A DNA stretch of 64,000 nucleotides from Longilinea sp964536805. GTDB lineage: Bacteria; Chloroflexota; Anaerolineae; Anaerolineales; Anaerolineaceae. Location: assembly GCA_964536805.1 (NCBI GenBank), contig CAZHYQ010000004.1, forward strand, positions 1 to 64,000, written 5' to 3'. Shown piece after piece: positions 7,861-16,931 of the stretch. Within the stretch, counting starts at the first letter, position 1; every line of letters starts with the position of its first letter. The notes below the pieces were generated by a model. The model searched no databases. It was not told where the DNA came from and saw nothing but the letters and a program-made list of their open reading frames with translations. The position numbers and the translations under genes are program-made.

Positions 7861-8424
7861 ATGTTTAGTCAATTTCGTTGGTTATGGTTCAATCTTGCAT
7901 ATTTCAAGCAGCCGCCCTGGGATACGGGGATCTCGCCGCCGGAACTGCTGCAATTCATCGATTCCCACCCTCCTGGAAAAGCCCTGGACCTGGGTTGCGG
8001 GACGGGAACCAACCTGCTAACGCTGGCGTCATACGGTTGGCAGGTGACGGGAATTGATTATGCCTGGCGGGCTGTTCAAATTGCACGTAAGCGCCTGAAA
8101 GGAAGCGGTGTAAGCGGTTATGTAACGGCAGGCGATGTAACAACGATGAAGCGGATAAAGGGACAATTTGATCTGGTTCTTGATATGGGTTGTTTCCACG
8201 GCATACCTGAAAAACGCCGTTCTGCCTATCGAGCCAATTTGTTGAGTTGGCTGGCAGCGGGAGGTACATTCCTGATCTATGCTCATTGTCTGGAATCAAA
8301 AGGACAGGTTGGCATCGATGAAGCGGATATCGATGGATTCTGCCGCATGTTAACGATCCGGGATCGTCTCGATAGCCTTGACAGCCGCGGGAGACCAGCA
8401 GTCTGGTTACGATTTGAGAAATGA
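7861..8424 (+). CDS. Class I SAM-dependent methyltransferase (TehB/TPMT-like)
   Basis: 187 residues. SAM-binding motif I is ALDLGCGTGTN (41-51), followed by VTGIDYAWRAVQIAR (motif II) and FDLVLDMGCFHGI (motif IV). The N-terminal PPWDTGISPPELLQFI is typical of methyltransferases related to tellurite-resistance TehB and thiopurine methyltransferase, which act on chalcogen or thiol substrates. It starts 1 nt after the stop of the thioredoxin-like gene and overlaps the lipoprotein gene by 4 nt, so the three are one operon. The substrate is unknown. Confidence 0.85.
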   Translation: MFSQFRWLWFNLAYFKQPPWDTGISPPELLQFIDSHPPGKALDLGCGTGTNLLTLASYGWQVTGIDYAWRAVQIARKRLKGSGVSGYVTAGDVTTMKRIKGQFDLVLDMGCFHGIPEKRRSAYRANLLSWLAAGGTFLIYAHCLESKGQVGIDEADIDGFCRMLTIRDRLDSLDSRGRPAVWLRFEK

Positions 8425-9017
8425 AAATAAAATTCTGGCTTGGGATGATAGTGATCTTTCTGTCAGCCTGTTCACCAACCTTATTACCCATAACTCAGGC
8501 CGGTGAAACCGCTCCCGTGATAATTCCAACCGAATCTTCTCTTGTGACGATTACGGTTGGAACGGTAAACGATCAAACACAAGGGCCGACTCAACCTTGC
8601 GGTTACCAGTGGGCTCGCCAACCGTTGCCAGAGGTGAGCCAACAAATCCAAAAATATTTGGTTGAAGCAGGCTTGTCCGAGGTTAACATTCGGGCAGAGG
8701 CATTTGGCGAAAACTGCTTGAATTCCGACCAGAGTGTTCAACGATTTCTGCCCATGCAAACCGATCTGTTTCTGATGATCCCGGTATCCGATTTACAACC
8801 CGAAACCATAGGCAATTGGCTGGAAAAAACATTGGCCATCCTCGAAAAGGTATCCGTTGATTCGTTGCCGGGTCCAATGAGTGCTTCCGCTTATATCACT
8901 TTTGAGTTTTCTGCCAATGGTGAAAAATTTTCCCTGCGGCTGCAAAGACCGCACGCATTTCAACCATTGGACGAAGGCAGGCGCGGTTTGGAGTTATATC
9001 AAGCTCTTGTACCCTAA
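8421..9017 (+). CDS. Lipoprotein of unknown function
   Basis: 198 residues with a type II signal peptide: basic MKIK, a hydrophobic core, and the lipobox LSAC at about residues 14-17. A Thr/Pro-rich linker follows, then a globular domain (QQIQKYLVEAGLSEVNIRAEAFGENCLN, FLMIPVSDLQPETIGNWLEKTL). The middle resembles a small alpha/beta domain, but I do not recognise the family. Its ATGA overlap with the methyltransferase shows translational coupling. Its stop overlaps the convergent GNAT stop region by 4 nt. Expected location is the outer face of the cytoplasmic membrane. Confidence 0.8.
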   Translation: MKIKFWLGMIVIFLSACSPTLLPITQAGETAPVIIPTESSLVTITVGTVNDQTQGPTQPCGYQWARQPLPEVSQQIQKYLVEAGLSEVNIRAEAFGENCLNSDQSVQRFLPMQTDLFLMIPVSDLQPETIGNWLEKTLAILEKVSVDSLPGPMSASAYITFEFSANGEKFSLRLQRPHAFQPLDEGRRGLELYQALVP

Positions 9018-9574
9018 GGTAGCCGTTTTTCCATGCGCCAGGCGGGTTCATTGACCTGCCGGCGTTTGCCCTCATGATCGATATAGGACCAGCATCCGGC
9101 CTCATGGGCAATTACGCGAAACCCGTACCTTTCGTACATTTGACGGGCTCGTTGATTGGTCTTTGCCACGTTTAGCGTCATCCAATGAAAATGGCGTTTC
9201 TTCAAATCAGCTTCAACCACAGCCAAGAGTTTTGCCCCCAAACCAGCGCTGCGGTAAGGTGCTTTAACACGAAACGAATAAAGGTATGCCCGGCGTAAAC
9301 CATCTGCCAGCTCTGGGCGGTCGCAGATTAATTGAACAAAAACCTGGCCGATGATGCCACAACCCGGCAACTCGGCCACCCATAATACCGAGAAACCCTT
9401 TCGTTGCCTGGAAAATGAATCCCTGAATAGCTTGCGAAAATGAGCGTATTCACCATCCCATTCCAACGCTGGTAGATCGCTCTCTTCGAGTGGACGGATG
9501 AGTATTTTTGATAACCAATTTTCTTGCTCTACTGGAAGCTCGGCTCGCAAGGAATCAGATACCTGGCTGGTCAT
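9014..9574 (-). CDS. GNAT-family N-acetyltransferase
   Basis: 186 residues with the acetyl-CoA binding segment YSFRVKAPYRSAGLGAKLLAVVEADLKKR (RxxGxG/A pattern) and the C-terminal NVAKTNQRARQMYERYGFRV typical of GNATs. The acceptor is unknown; the C-terminal HEAGCWSYIDHEGKRRQVNEPAWRMEKRL is reminiscent of small-molecule or peptide acetyltransferases. The start codon overlaps the stop of the upstream DHH-CBS-CCA gene by 4 nt. Confidence 0.88.
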   Translation of the reverse strand: MTSQVSDSLRAELPVEQENWLSKILIRPLEESDLPALEWDGEYAHFRKLFRDSFSRQRKGFSVLWVAELPGCGIIGQVFVQLICDRPELADGLRRAYLYSFRVKAPYRSAGLGAKLLAVVEADLKKRHFHWMTLNVAKTNQRARQMYERYGFRVIAHEAGCWSYIDHEGKRRQVNEPAWRMEKRLP

Positions 9575-12237
9575 GCTTGATTCTGTTTCTCCTTGAGTAT
9601 GGATGATAGCAGAGTCTGTTCGCCTTCTTTGGAGGAAATTTCACCATCCAGCCAGGCGCTGCGCAATCGAGCCAGAATCTGGCGATAGGCGGGTCCGGGC
9701 TGCAATCCCAGTCTGCTCAAGTCTTCGCCGCTGGTGAGTGGGTGGATCTTGCTCCAGCGGTAAATGTATTGAGCCAGCAGAATGCCGATTTCTTGAGGCA
9801 CGCCGCCAATTTGCACCGCATACAGGGTAATGGGTGAAATGCCTTCCAATTCCTGTGCAATCTGGCTGGGGCGAAGAGAGCCCCAACTGTTCATTGATTT
9901 ATTTAATTGAAAAATGGAGTGTAAGGATTGTATAAAAACCCGCGAAAAATGCAGCCGGTGGGCGACAGCCAAGGCCGTTTCTTGCGGAAATTGCATAAGC
10001 CAGATCAAATAAGCCAAAAAGCGGCGCGCTGGAATATGACCCACGAAATCAGGGAGACCCCATTCTGTCGGCAGCGGATCAACGAGGACATTAACTAAAC
10101 GGTCATTCCAAGCTGATTGCCAGCGCAGGTCCGGGTGGATGGCGCGAAGAAGCCCGAGTCCATCCAGCCGGGCAAGCATGGCGGTGGAATTTTCTTCAGC
10201 CAGTATCAGGTCAAATTCATGCCGCAAGCGGTCAGCAGATACCTGGCGAAGCAAATCGGATGCCTCAGCGATCAACTCCAGCGTACGGTCTTCGATGTGG
10301 AATTGAAAGCGCTGTTCGAAGCGCACTGCCCGCAACATGCGCGTTGGATCATCGACAAAGGAAAGCGAATGCAATACGCGCACCGACCCATGGTGCAGAT
10401 CGTTCAATCCTCCCCAATAGTCATACAAATCACCGTAATGGCGGCCGTCCAGTCGCAGCGCCAGCGTGTTAATGGTAAAATCGCGGCGGTGCAGATCAAG
10501 CTTGATACTGCTGCGCTCCACGGTGGGCAGCGCAGAGGGGTATTCATAAAATTCAGTTCGGGCACTGATCAGGTCAAGGTTTTCAGGCAAATCGCTGGAA
10601 TTATATTGACCATCATCGGGCAGATGCCGGGTTAGAGCGGGGCGAATATCAGCAATTTGCCATTTGGCTGTACCAAACCGACTGTGCGAGACCAGACGGC
10701 CGCCATACCGTTTTTCCAACTCTTTGGCCAGATTGATCGCGTTTCCTTCAACCACCACATCAAAATCAATGCTCGGGCGTTCGAGGATCAAATCGCGCAC
10801 GAAGCCACCCACAATATAAATGGGCATGCGTAATTCATAGGCCAAAGAAGCGATCAGTTTCAAGAACGCCAGACGGGATTTGGGAAGCGCTGCTTCCAGG
10901 CGTTCGGATAAATTCTGTTTGCCTGGAATTTTCTCTGCAGCAGTCCCCAGGGATTTAAGCAGGTCTGTTCGGGTAACAATTCCAATGACATTGTTGGTCG
11001 CAGGGTCTACAACGGGGACCTGTCCCCAACCGGTCTCGGCCATGACATGCTGCAATTGGTCCAACGGGTCGTGCGGGTGCACGATGACCTCACCTGCTTC
11101 CATCAGGCTGGCTGCAGTCAGGTTTAAATGGTGGGATATGGCACGGTCTACCGAACGTCGTGTTAATAATCCAAGCACGCGGCCGCTTTCACTGACGACC
11201 GGATAGCCTTCATAACCGTAGCGCCGCATCAGCCCGGCGGCATCCTGGACGGACGTTTCGGGGGAGATCAGCATCGGACGGCGCGACATGATTTGCCCGA
11301 TGTTTATGGAAGGGCGGATAAAACGAGGCAGGAGGCCTAACAGCTCGCGTTTTACGCCTTCCAACGGCGACAAACCTTCATTGCCCTCTGCTTTTGGCCG
11401 GATCAGGGCAGCGGCGGCGCGTTCGTGACCGCGCCCGCCGAATTGTGCTGCGATAGCTGAAACATCAATCTGGTCGGTTGTAGAACGGGCAACCATGCGC
11501 ACGCCCTCTGAGGTGCTGACCAGCATAAAAAGAGCATCCGGGTCAAGCAGATCGCGGACTTTGTGCGCGACACTGGATATTTCTTCAGTCATTTCCGGCG
11601 ACTCGGAAGCAGCGATGACGATGGATTGTCCGTGGATATGGTGCGTCTCGGTGGAAGCGACCATGCGATCGTACAACAGGCGCTGTTCAAGCGAAAGCGC
11701 TCCGTTTAGGTACTCGCCTAGAATGCGAAGACTTGCGCCTTGCTCCAATAGGAAGGCGGCTGCGCGGACATCGCGCGGAGTGGTATTGGCATAGGTTAAC
11801 GATCCGGTATCTTCGTAGATACCCAATGCCATCAAGGTGGCATGGACGCTGCTCAACGCGCCGTCGTGCTCGCGTAGATCCTCGACGAAAAGCGTGGTAC
11901 AAGAACCAACCCGGTCGGTGTGGATGCTCCACTCCGCGGGAAAATCAGAGCGGACGGTGTGATGGTCAATGACGTGAACCCTGGTCTGGTTGCTTACGCC
12001 CTTCAAAGTGACCATGCTTTGCGTATCGACCAGCGTGATGGCGTCGATTGCCTCTTGCGGCAGGTCGCGCGAATCGATAAAGGGAAGTTCCGAGCTGTAG
12101 ATATTGATAAACGCCCGGACGTTGCGATTCATCCGCCGCGGTTGAACGGCAAGATCATTCTCATTTAGCAGTGCTGCCCCAAGCAAAGCTCCAATGGCAT
12201 CAAAATCAGCCTGTTCGTGAGTCAGAATGATCTGCAT
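9571..12237 (-). CDS. Fusion of DHH phosphoesterase, CBS pair and CCA-adding/poly(A) polymerase-type nucleotidyltransferase
   Basis: 888 residues in three parts. Residues 1-280 form a DHH/DHHA1 phosphoesterase like NrnA/RecJ (HEQADFDAIG near 7-16, DHH at 91-93, FGGRGHERAA near 267-275). Residues about 315-430 form two CBS domains that may sense adenine nucleotides. From about 470 comes a class II tRNA nucleotidyltransferase head (GGFVRD at 477-482, DFD at 491-493, RRDFTINTLAL). The enzyme likely adds or repairs tRNA CCA ends; the DHH part could degrade oligonucleotides. The open frame extends upstream, but Met at 12237 is chosen because the fold starts there. A -10-like TACAAT lies 7 nt before it with no ribosome binding site. 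Confidence 0.9.
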   Translation of the reverse strand: MQIILTHEQADFDAIGALLGAALLNENDLAVQPRRMNRNVRAFINIYSSELPFIDSRDLPQEAIDAITLVDTQSMVTLKGVSNQTRVHVIDHHTVRSDFPAEWSIHTDRVGSCTTLFVEDLREHDGALSSVHATLMALGIYEDTGSLTYANTTPRDVRAAAFLLEQGASLRILGEYLNGALSLEQRLLYDRMVASTETHHIHGQSIVIAASESPEMTEEISSVAHKVRDLLDPDALFMLVSTSEGVRMVARSTTDQIDVSAIAAQFGGRGHERAAAALIRPKAEGNEGLSPLEGVKRELLGLLPRFIRPSINIGQIMSRRPMLISPETSVQDAAGLMRRYGYEGYPVVSESGRVLGLLTRRSVDRAISHHLNLTAASLMEAGEVIVHPHDPLDQLQHVMAETGWGQVPVVDPATNNVIGIVTRTDLLKSLGTAAEKIPGKQNLSERLEAALPKSRLAFLKLIASLAYELRMPIYIVGGFVRDLILERPSIDFDVVVEGNAINLAKELEKRYGGRLVSHSRFGTAKWQIADIRPALTRHLPDDGQYNSSDLPENLDLISARTEFYEYPSALPTVERSSIKLDLHRRDFTINTLALRLDGRHYGDLYDYWGGLNDLHHGSVRVLHSLSFVDDPTRMLRAVRFEQRFQFHIEDRTLELIAEASDLLRQVSADRLRHEFDLILAEENSTAMLARLDGLGLLRAIHPDLRWQSAWNDRLVNVLVDPLPTEWGLPDFVGHIPARRFLAYLIWLMQFPQETALAVAHRLHFSRVFIQSLHSIFQLNKSMNSWGSLRPSQIAQELEGISPITLYAVQIGGVPQEIGILLAQYIYRWSKIHPLTSGEDLSRLGLQPGPAYRQILARLRSAWLDGEISSKEGEQTLLSSILKEKQNQA

Positions 12238-12335
12238 ATGCCATATTGTATCACCAAGGAATTCGCCGGGTTTGCATACGCGAACCTTTTTTTGGTATGA
12301 TGTGCTGATGTCGAAAGCGGATTCCTGGAGGAAAT

Positions 12336-13490
12336 ATGCTGCCTGAATTATCGCAAGAGGAAGTTTTGCGCTACTCGCGCCACTTGCTGATTCCTGAAGT
12401 TGGCCTGGAAGGACAGCGCAAACTGAAAGCAGCATCCGTTCTGATCGTGGGCACGGGCGGCCTTGGCTCGCCGATGGCCCTTTATCTGGCCGCGGCTGGC
12501 GTTGGGCATATCGGATTGGTGGATTACGATGTGGTGGATTCCTCCAATCTGCAGCGCCAGGTGATTCACGCAACCAGCCGGGTGGGTCAATTGAAGGTCG
12601 ACTCAGCCCGTCAAAGGCTGGCTGATCTCAACCCGTTTATCCAGGTCGATACTTACAACGAGGTTTTTTCCTCCCTCAACGCCTGGCAGATTGCAGCCGA
12701 TTACAGCATCCTGGTTGACGGCAGCGATAATTTTCCGACACGTTACTTATTGAATGACCTTTCAGTATTGACAGGCAAACCATATGTTTACGGTTCAATT
12801 TTTCGCTTTGAAGGGCAGGTGAGCGTGTTCGATGCGCGCGCAGGTGCTTGCTACCGGTGTTTATTTCCGGAGCCGCCGCCGCCTGGTATGGTGCCATCCT
12901 GCGCTGAAGGCGGCGTGTTCGGCGTGCTGCCGGGTACGGTTGGAACCATTCAAGCAACCGAAGTCATCAAGCTGATTCTTGGGATCGGCGAGCCTTTGTT
13001 CAATAAACTGCTGCTCTACGATGCCTTGGACGCCTCTTTGCAAACCGTACATCTGCGAAAGAATCCGAAATGCCGGGTTTGCGGCGAGCAACCTGAAATC
13101 ACCAGCCTGATTGATTACGAGGAGTTTTGCGGCGTCCCAACGCGCGACGAACATGCCAACCTGGCCGGCGATGAATGGGATATTGAGGCGATCGAAGTGC
13201 AGCGCCGCCTGAAGAAAAATGAAGCCATTCATTTGGTGGATGTGCGCGACCCGGTGGAATTGCAAATCTCATCGCTGCCAGGTGCTTTATTATTGCCTTT
13301 GACTCAACTGCCCCAGCGCATCACTGAACTAAACCCGGCAGAAGAGTATGTGCTTTTTTGCCGCACCGGCGTGCGTTCGGCGAGGGCTTTGCGGCTTTTG
13401 GCAAGCCAGGGATTTACACATCTGCACAACCTGAAAGGCGGAATCAATGCCTGGGCTGAACAGGTTGATCCCTCAATAAGACGTTATTAG
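12336..13490 (+). CDS. moeB: MoeB/ThiF-type adenylyltransferase with C-terminal rhodanese domain
   Basis: 384 residues. The N-terminal E1-like domain has the ATP site GTGGLGSP (39-46), the catalytic-loop DGSDNFPTRYL, and two zinc CxxC pairs (CYRC and CRVC). The C-terminal rhodanese domain has the active-site loop FCRTGVRSAR with its Cys near residue 344. This MoeZ/Uba4-type architecture adenylates and thiolates a ubiquitin-like sulfur carrier (MoaD, ThiS or CysO type) for molybdopterin, thiamin, cysteine or thio-tRNA synthesis. The partner is not in the window, so the pathway is open. GGAGG lies 7 nt before the ATG. Confidence 0.92.
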   Translation: MLPELSQEEVLRYSRHLLIPEVGLEGQRKLKAASVLIVGTGGLGSPMALYLAAAGVGHIGLVDYDVVDSSNLQRQVIHATSRVGQLKVDSARQRLADLNPFIQVDTYNEVFSSLNAWQIAADYSILVDGSDNFPTRYLLNDLSVLTGKPYVYGSIFRFEGQVSVFDARAGACYRCLFPEPPPPGMVPSCAEGGVFGVLPGTVGTIQATEVIKLILGIGEPLFNKLLLYDALDASLQTVHLRKNPKCRVCGEQPEITSLIDYEEFCGVPTRDEHANLAGDEWDIEAIEVQRRLKKNEAIHLVDVRDPVELQISSLPGALLLPLTQLPQRITELNPAEEYVLFCRTGVRSARALRLLASQGFTHLHNLKGGINAWAEQVDPSIRRY

Positions 13491-13510
13491 TTTCTACAGG
13501 TGGGAGAAAA

Positions 13511-14413
13511 ATGAGCAACCTGAATTCTGGTCAAAAACCAACCCCAACGCTATTGGCCGTGCTGGCACATCCAGACGATGAAACTTTTGGCATGGGCGGT
13601 ACCCTGGCATTATATGCCCGCCGCGGCGTGCAGGTATTTCTAGTGTGTGCCACCCGCGGCGAAGTGGGCGATGTGGACGAGAAATTTATGCAAGGATACG
13701 AGTCAGTGGCGGCGCGGCGCGAAACCGAACTGCGCTGCGCGGCCGGGAAATTGGGACTGAGCGGCGTTTATTTTCTCGATTACCGCGATTCGGGCATGCC
13801 TGGTTCGCCGGATAATCAACACCCCAGGGCTTTGTTTGCCCAACCGATGGAACAAGTTGCCCAGGAGGTGGCCGGGTTCATCCGATTGCTGCGTCCGCAG
13901 GTGGTTTTGACATTCGACCCGATTGGCGGTTACCGCCATCCGGACCATATCGCCATCCACAATGCCACCGTCCGGGCGTTTCAACTGGCTGGGGAACCAG
14001 GCTTCACCGACAAACAGGGGTTGGCACCCTTCAAAGCTGACAAGCTCTACTTCCAAACTATGCCACGTACCATGCTCCGCTTGATGGTGCGGTTGATTCG
14101 TCTGGTGGGGCGGGATCCGACGAAATTTGGCCACAATAAAGATATTGACCTGGAATCAATCGCCAAAGTGAGCTTTCCGACCCACGCGGTGGTCGATTAC
14201 CATCCAGTGGCTGCAATCCGCGATGATGCTTCAGCCTGCCATGCCAGCCAGGGCGGACAGGGTATGGTAAGCGGCATCTTTGGCTTTCTACGGCGTTGGT
14301 TGGCGTCGCGCGAAACCTATATGCGGGCTGAACCTGCCCCGGTAAACGGCCATGTGGAAAAAGATCTGTTTGAGGGGTTGGCAGAATTACCGGCTGTCAA
14401 GATGGAGATATGA
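13511..14413 (+). CDS. PIG-L/LmbE-family deacetylase
   Basis: 300 residues with the zinc-binding AHPDDE (19-24) and the second metal ligand in GYRHPDHIAIH near residues 139-149. Family members deacetylate N-acetylglucosamine conjugates (MshB, BshB), act as mycothiol S-conjugate amidase (Mca), or process antibiotic and lipid precursors. The size and the C-terminal CHASQGGQ region fit the MshB/Mca-like branch, so a role in low-molecular-weight thiol or detoxification chemistry is possible but unproven. A GGGAGAA site precedes the ATG. It overlaps the carotenoid gene by 4 nt. Confidence 0.88.
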   Translation: MSNLNSGQKPTPTLLAVLAHPDDETFGMGGTLALYARRGVQVFLVCATRGEVGDVDEKFMQGYESVAARRETELRCAAGKLGLSGVYFLDYRDSGMPGSPDNQHPRALFAQPMEQVAQEVAGFIRLLRPQVVLTFDPIGGYRHPDHIAIHNATVRAFQLAGEPGFTDKQGLAPFKADKLYFQTMPRTMLRLMVRLIRLVGRDPTKFGHNKDIDLESIAKVSFPTHAVVDYHPVAAIRDDASACHASQGGQGMVSGIFGFLRRWLASRETYMRAEPAPVNGHVEKDLFEGLAELPAVKMEI

Positions 14414-15192
14414 TTACCTTGCGCAAAACGGTTGTTGCATTGCTTGCATTGACGATCGTGCTAAATATTGTTTCTGTGGGGTTCATAGCTTTCGCTGGCA
14501 AGCCGCCGGCGTTGATGACACCTTTGACTACGCTGGTTACTTTTTCCTTCGCGGTCCTGCATGCCGGCAGTTCTTTTGGTTGGCGGCGCGGATTGGCTTT
14601 GCTGGTAATTGTCATTGCCACCGGCCTGGCCTTTGAAAGCGTGGGGGTGGCTACCGGTATCGTGTATGGACCCTATCATTACACCGACCAACTTGGCGCA
14701 AAATTCTTAAACCTGGTTCCATTTATCATTCCGATCGCCTGGTTTATGATGATCTACCCTTCCTTTCGTATAGCCAATGATGTGGTGTCAGGCTTTATTG
14801 CCGAAGGGTTCTGGCATGATGTTCTAACTGCTGCACTGGGCGCTGTAGCTATGACAGCCTGGGATCTGGCGATGGATCCAATCATGGTGGCGGCCGGACA
14901 CTGGGTGTGGGAGCAGCCAGGTGCATATTTTGGCGTCCCGGTCCAAAACTTTTGGGGTTGGTGGCTGACCACCTTTACGGCCTTGGGGCTCTACTTGATT
15001 TTTCGACGATGGTTGCCCGGAAAAAACCAGGCCTGGCTGCCCACAGGTTGGACAACGGTAGCTTACGCAACCATGGGCGCCAGCACCGTCTTGAGCGATT
15101 TTCTGGTGAACCTGAGCGGCCCTGGACTGGTGGGTGTGTTTGCGATGCTTCCGTGGGTCGTGGCAGGCATCAAACGCCGCAAGACTGTTTGA
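14410..15192 (+). CDS. Carotenoid biosynthesis membrane protein (DUF422, CruF-like)
   Basis: 260 residues with about seven membrane helices. The region FESVGVATGIVYGPYHYTDQLGAK followed by AWDLAMDPIMVAAGHWVW matches the DUF422 carotenoid family, which includes CruF 1',2'-hydratase and bisanhydrobacterioruberin hydratase; acidic and His residues of these loops are visible. Predicted to hydrate the end groups of acyclic carotenoids. ATGA overlap couples it to the PIG-L gene. No other carotenoid gene lies nearby, so the pathway must be encoded elsewhere. Confidence 0.82.
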   Translation: MITLRKTVVALLALTIVLNIVSVGFIAFAGKPPALMTPLTTLVTFSFAVLHAGSSFGWRRGLALLVIVIATGLAFESVGVATGIVYGPYHYTDQLGAKFLNLVPFIIPIAWFMMIYPSFRIANDVVSGFIAEGFWHDVLTAALGAVAMTAWDLAMDPIMVAAGHWVWEQPGAYFGVPVQNFWGWWLTTFTALGLYLIFRRWLPGKNQAWLPTGWTTVAYATMGASTVLSDFLVNLSGPGLVGVFAMLPWVVAGIKRRKTV

Positions 15193-15206
15193 ATAAGGAC
15201 CAAAGA

Positions 15207-15242
15207 GTAAAAACAGCCCCTTCTTTCAAAGAGGGGGTTGTT
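15207..15242 (-). terminator. Rho-independent terminator for the HD/CHAD operon
   Basis: A 12-bp stem with a loop TTTCAAA (arms 15212-15223 and 15231-15242) contains CCCC/GGGG. On the minus strand it ends in CTGTTTTTAC, giving a five-T tract. It lies 25 nt past the HD gene stop. In the plus direction there is no T run, so it mainly serves the minus strand. Confidence 0.75.
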
Positions 15243-15266
15243 GGCTCGTTTCAGAAAAGGGTGAAT

Positions 15267-15887
15267 TTATAGGATTGATTTCCAGCGGAAATTCACCGTC
15301 CGGTGAAAAACTTTGACCATCAGGTCGCTCTTATTGGTGGCGGATATTTCTTCTTCTATGGCGGTCAACGTTTTGATTGCGCACCGAATGAGAATTCGTT
15401 TTTTGGTGATGTGAACCGAGAGGTTGTTTACCCGGCTTTGATGGGACGCGTCCAATCCGTCGGCAACCCGCAGCAAAGCGCTCAATATCTTGACATTTTC
15501 CTGCTCGCCAGGTTCTAGCACCGCGAAATGATCGTGAGCCTTATCCGGCAGCGCTTTGCGGTGGTAGCGTGCTATGGAACCGATGATCAACCGTTCTTTA
15601 TTATCCAGGGGCAATAATTGGGTGGTCTGAATGATCCTGAGAGAGGTCTTGTGGTGACCCTTCCAACCTTCCACCCAGCCAATGTCATGCAAAACACCGG
15701 CGCATTGCAGCCAATAGCGTTCTTTTTCCCCGAGCTTATGAAGACTAGCCATCTCATCAAATAGGAGCAGCGCCAATCGGGTTACCTGATGGGTATGTTC
15801 TGCCTCGTACTCCAGTGTGCGTGCCAGTTGAATGCAGGCCTGGATGACATTTTCTTGTTCTGGCGGCATGGGGTGAAGGAATTCCAT
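15267..15887 (-). CDS. HD-domain phosphohydrolase resembling the Ppx/GppA C-terminal domain
   Basis: 206 residues. H...HD is visible as EAEHTHQVTRLALLLFDEM and CAGVLHDIGWVEGWKGHHKTS, followed by GSIARYHRKALPD and LLRVADGLDASH. This order is that of the HD-like C-terminal domain of exopolyphosphatase/pppGpp phosphatase, here without the ASKHA catalytic half. It probably hydrolyses or binds a phosphorylated molecule. The start at 15887 has AAGAGA 6 nt upstream; an in-frame ATG at 15908 inside the CHAD gene lacks a site. It directly follows the CHAD gene, supporting a polyphosphate link. Confidence 0.82.
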   Translation of the reverse strand: MEFLHPMPPEQENVIQACIQLARTLEYEAEHTHQVTRLALLLFDEMASLHKLGEKERYWLQCAGVLHDIGWVEGWKGHHKTSLRIIQTTQLLPLDNKERLIIGSIARYHRKALPDKAHDHFAVLEPGEQENVKILSALLRVADGLDASHQSRVNNLSVHITKKRILIRCAIKTLTAIEEEISATNKSDLMVKVFHRTVNFRWKSIL

Positions 15888-15897
15888 CGAAATCTCT

Positions 15898-16899
15898 TTA
15901 TTGAGCATTTATTGACGTGGCTATTGGCGGCGATTGGGGTGGAAGGGAGATGCACAGAGCAGAAACCTCATTAATGAGCTGATCCCAAAGTCCTTCTTGC
16001 CGCCAACCCTGCCATTTATCTATAAAATCCGCATAAGACTTATCGCGGGTTGCCGCTCGATCGGCGTAATAAGCATCCAGACCGGGCAGCAGCCGGCGGA
16101 AAGGCCGTTCATACCCAAAAAACTGCAATGTACGCTGGCGTTCGCGTTCTTTGAACTTTTGCAGGAAGAGCATCCACACGTCGCAGTCGTGTATCTCGCC
16201 CAACATTTCCTGGATTTGACGCATCGCTTTAAGATGAAGCTTTAATTCGCTTTCATATATCGGGCTGAAGATTTCCAATGTATAGCGCAGATGTTTGGCA
16301 GCGATGCGCATTGCATGCAGCTCTTTGATATTTTCTGGCTGTTGAACAAAGGGTTCAAAGTATAAAAAATGTTCCAGCATTTGGCGAATGGTATCGAAGG
16401 AAAGCGAACATAATGCGGGTGAACGCGGGGTGGTTTCCATGCCTTCCAATAATGGATGCAGCTTACGCTCCATCTCCATTGGAACATTGCTCTTTACCAG
16501 GTCCGAAAGCGCGTTTTCGACCGCCTGTTGCAACCCCTCACGGCGCTGCCGCAATCGCAACAATAACCGGCGAATGCCGGAGCGGATAATGCCAGGCTGC
16601 TGTACAAGCAAAAATGCCTGAACATGCTCAATTTGCACATCGCAATCGCGGGCCGCGCCAAGTGCGACGGTTAATTCGCGGATGATACGTGTCCATTCTT
16701 CATGCTTCTTGGCAGCCACGGTAGGACCGAAAATTGGCAATGCAGCCCGGAGCCGCCGCGAGGCAACCCGCATGCGGTGAATGGCTTCGATATCCGCGCC
16801 TTGTCTGACGCCCTCAAATTCCTGCTCAAGAGCTCCCAGGTTTCTGAGGATAACTTCCGCGCCGAATTCTAGAATGCTGACATCGGTCCTGGTTTTCAT
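15898..16899 (-). CDS. CHAD-domain protein (polyphosphate-binding family)
   Basis: 333 residues, helical, with the two diagnostic basic helices of the CHAD repeat: HRMRVASRRLRAALPIF near residue 42 and HAMRIAAKHLRYTLEIF in the second half, plus GAARDCDVQ and GEIHDCDVW. CHAD domains have a basic groove that binds polyphosphate and localise to polyphosphate granules in studied bacteria. An AGGAG site lies 7-8 nt before the ATG. Its neighbours (HD protein, kinase-like pair, PhoU-Pst) fit a phosphate-storage function. Confidence 0.9.
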   Translation of the reverse strand: MKTRTDVSILEFGAEVILRNLGALEQEFEGVRQGADIEAIHRMRVASRRLRAALPIFGPTVAAKKHEEWTRIIRELTVALGAARDCDVQIEHVQAFLLVQQPGIIRSGIRRLLLRLRQRREGLQQAVENALSDLVKSNVPMEMERKLHPLLEGMETTPRSPALCSLSFDTIRQMLEHFLYFEPFVQQPENIKELHAMRIAAKHLRYTLEIFSPIYESELKLHLKAMRQIQEMLGEIHDCDVWMLFLQKFKERERQRTLQFFGYERPFRRLLPGLDAYYADRAATRDKSYADFIDKWQGWRQEGLWDQLINEVSALCISLPPQSPPIATSINAQ

Positions 16900-16931
16900 C
16901 CTCGGACTCCTGTTTTATTCAATACGTAATG

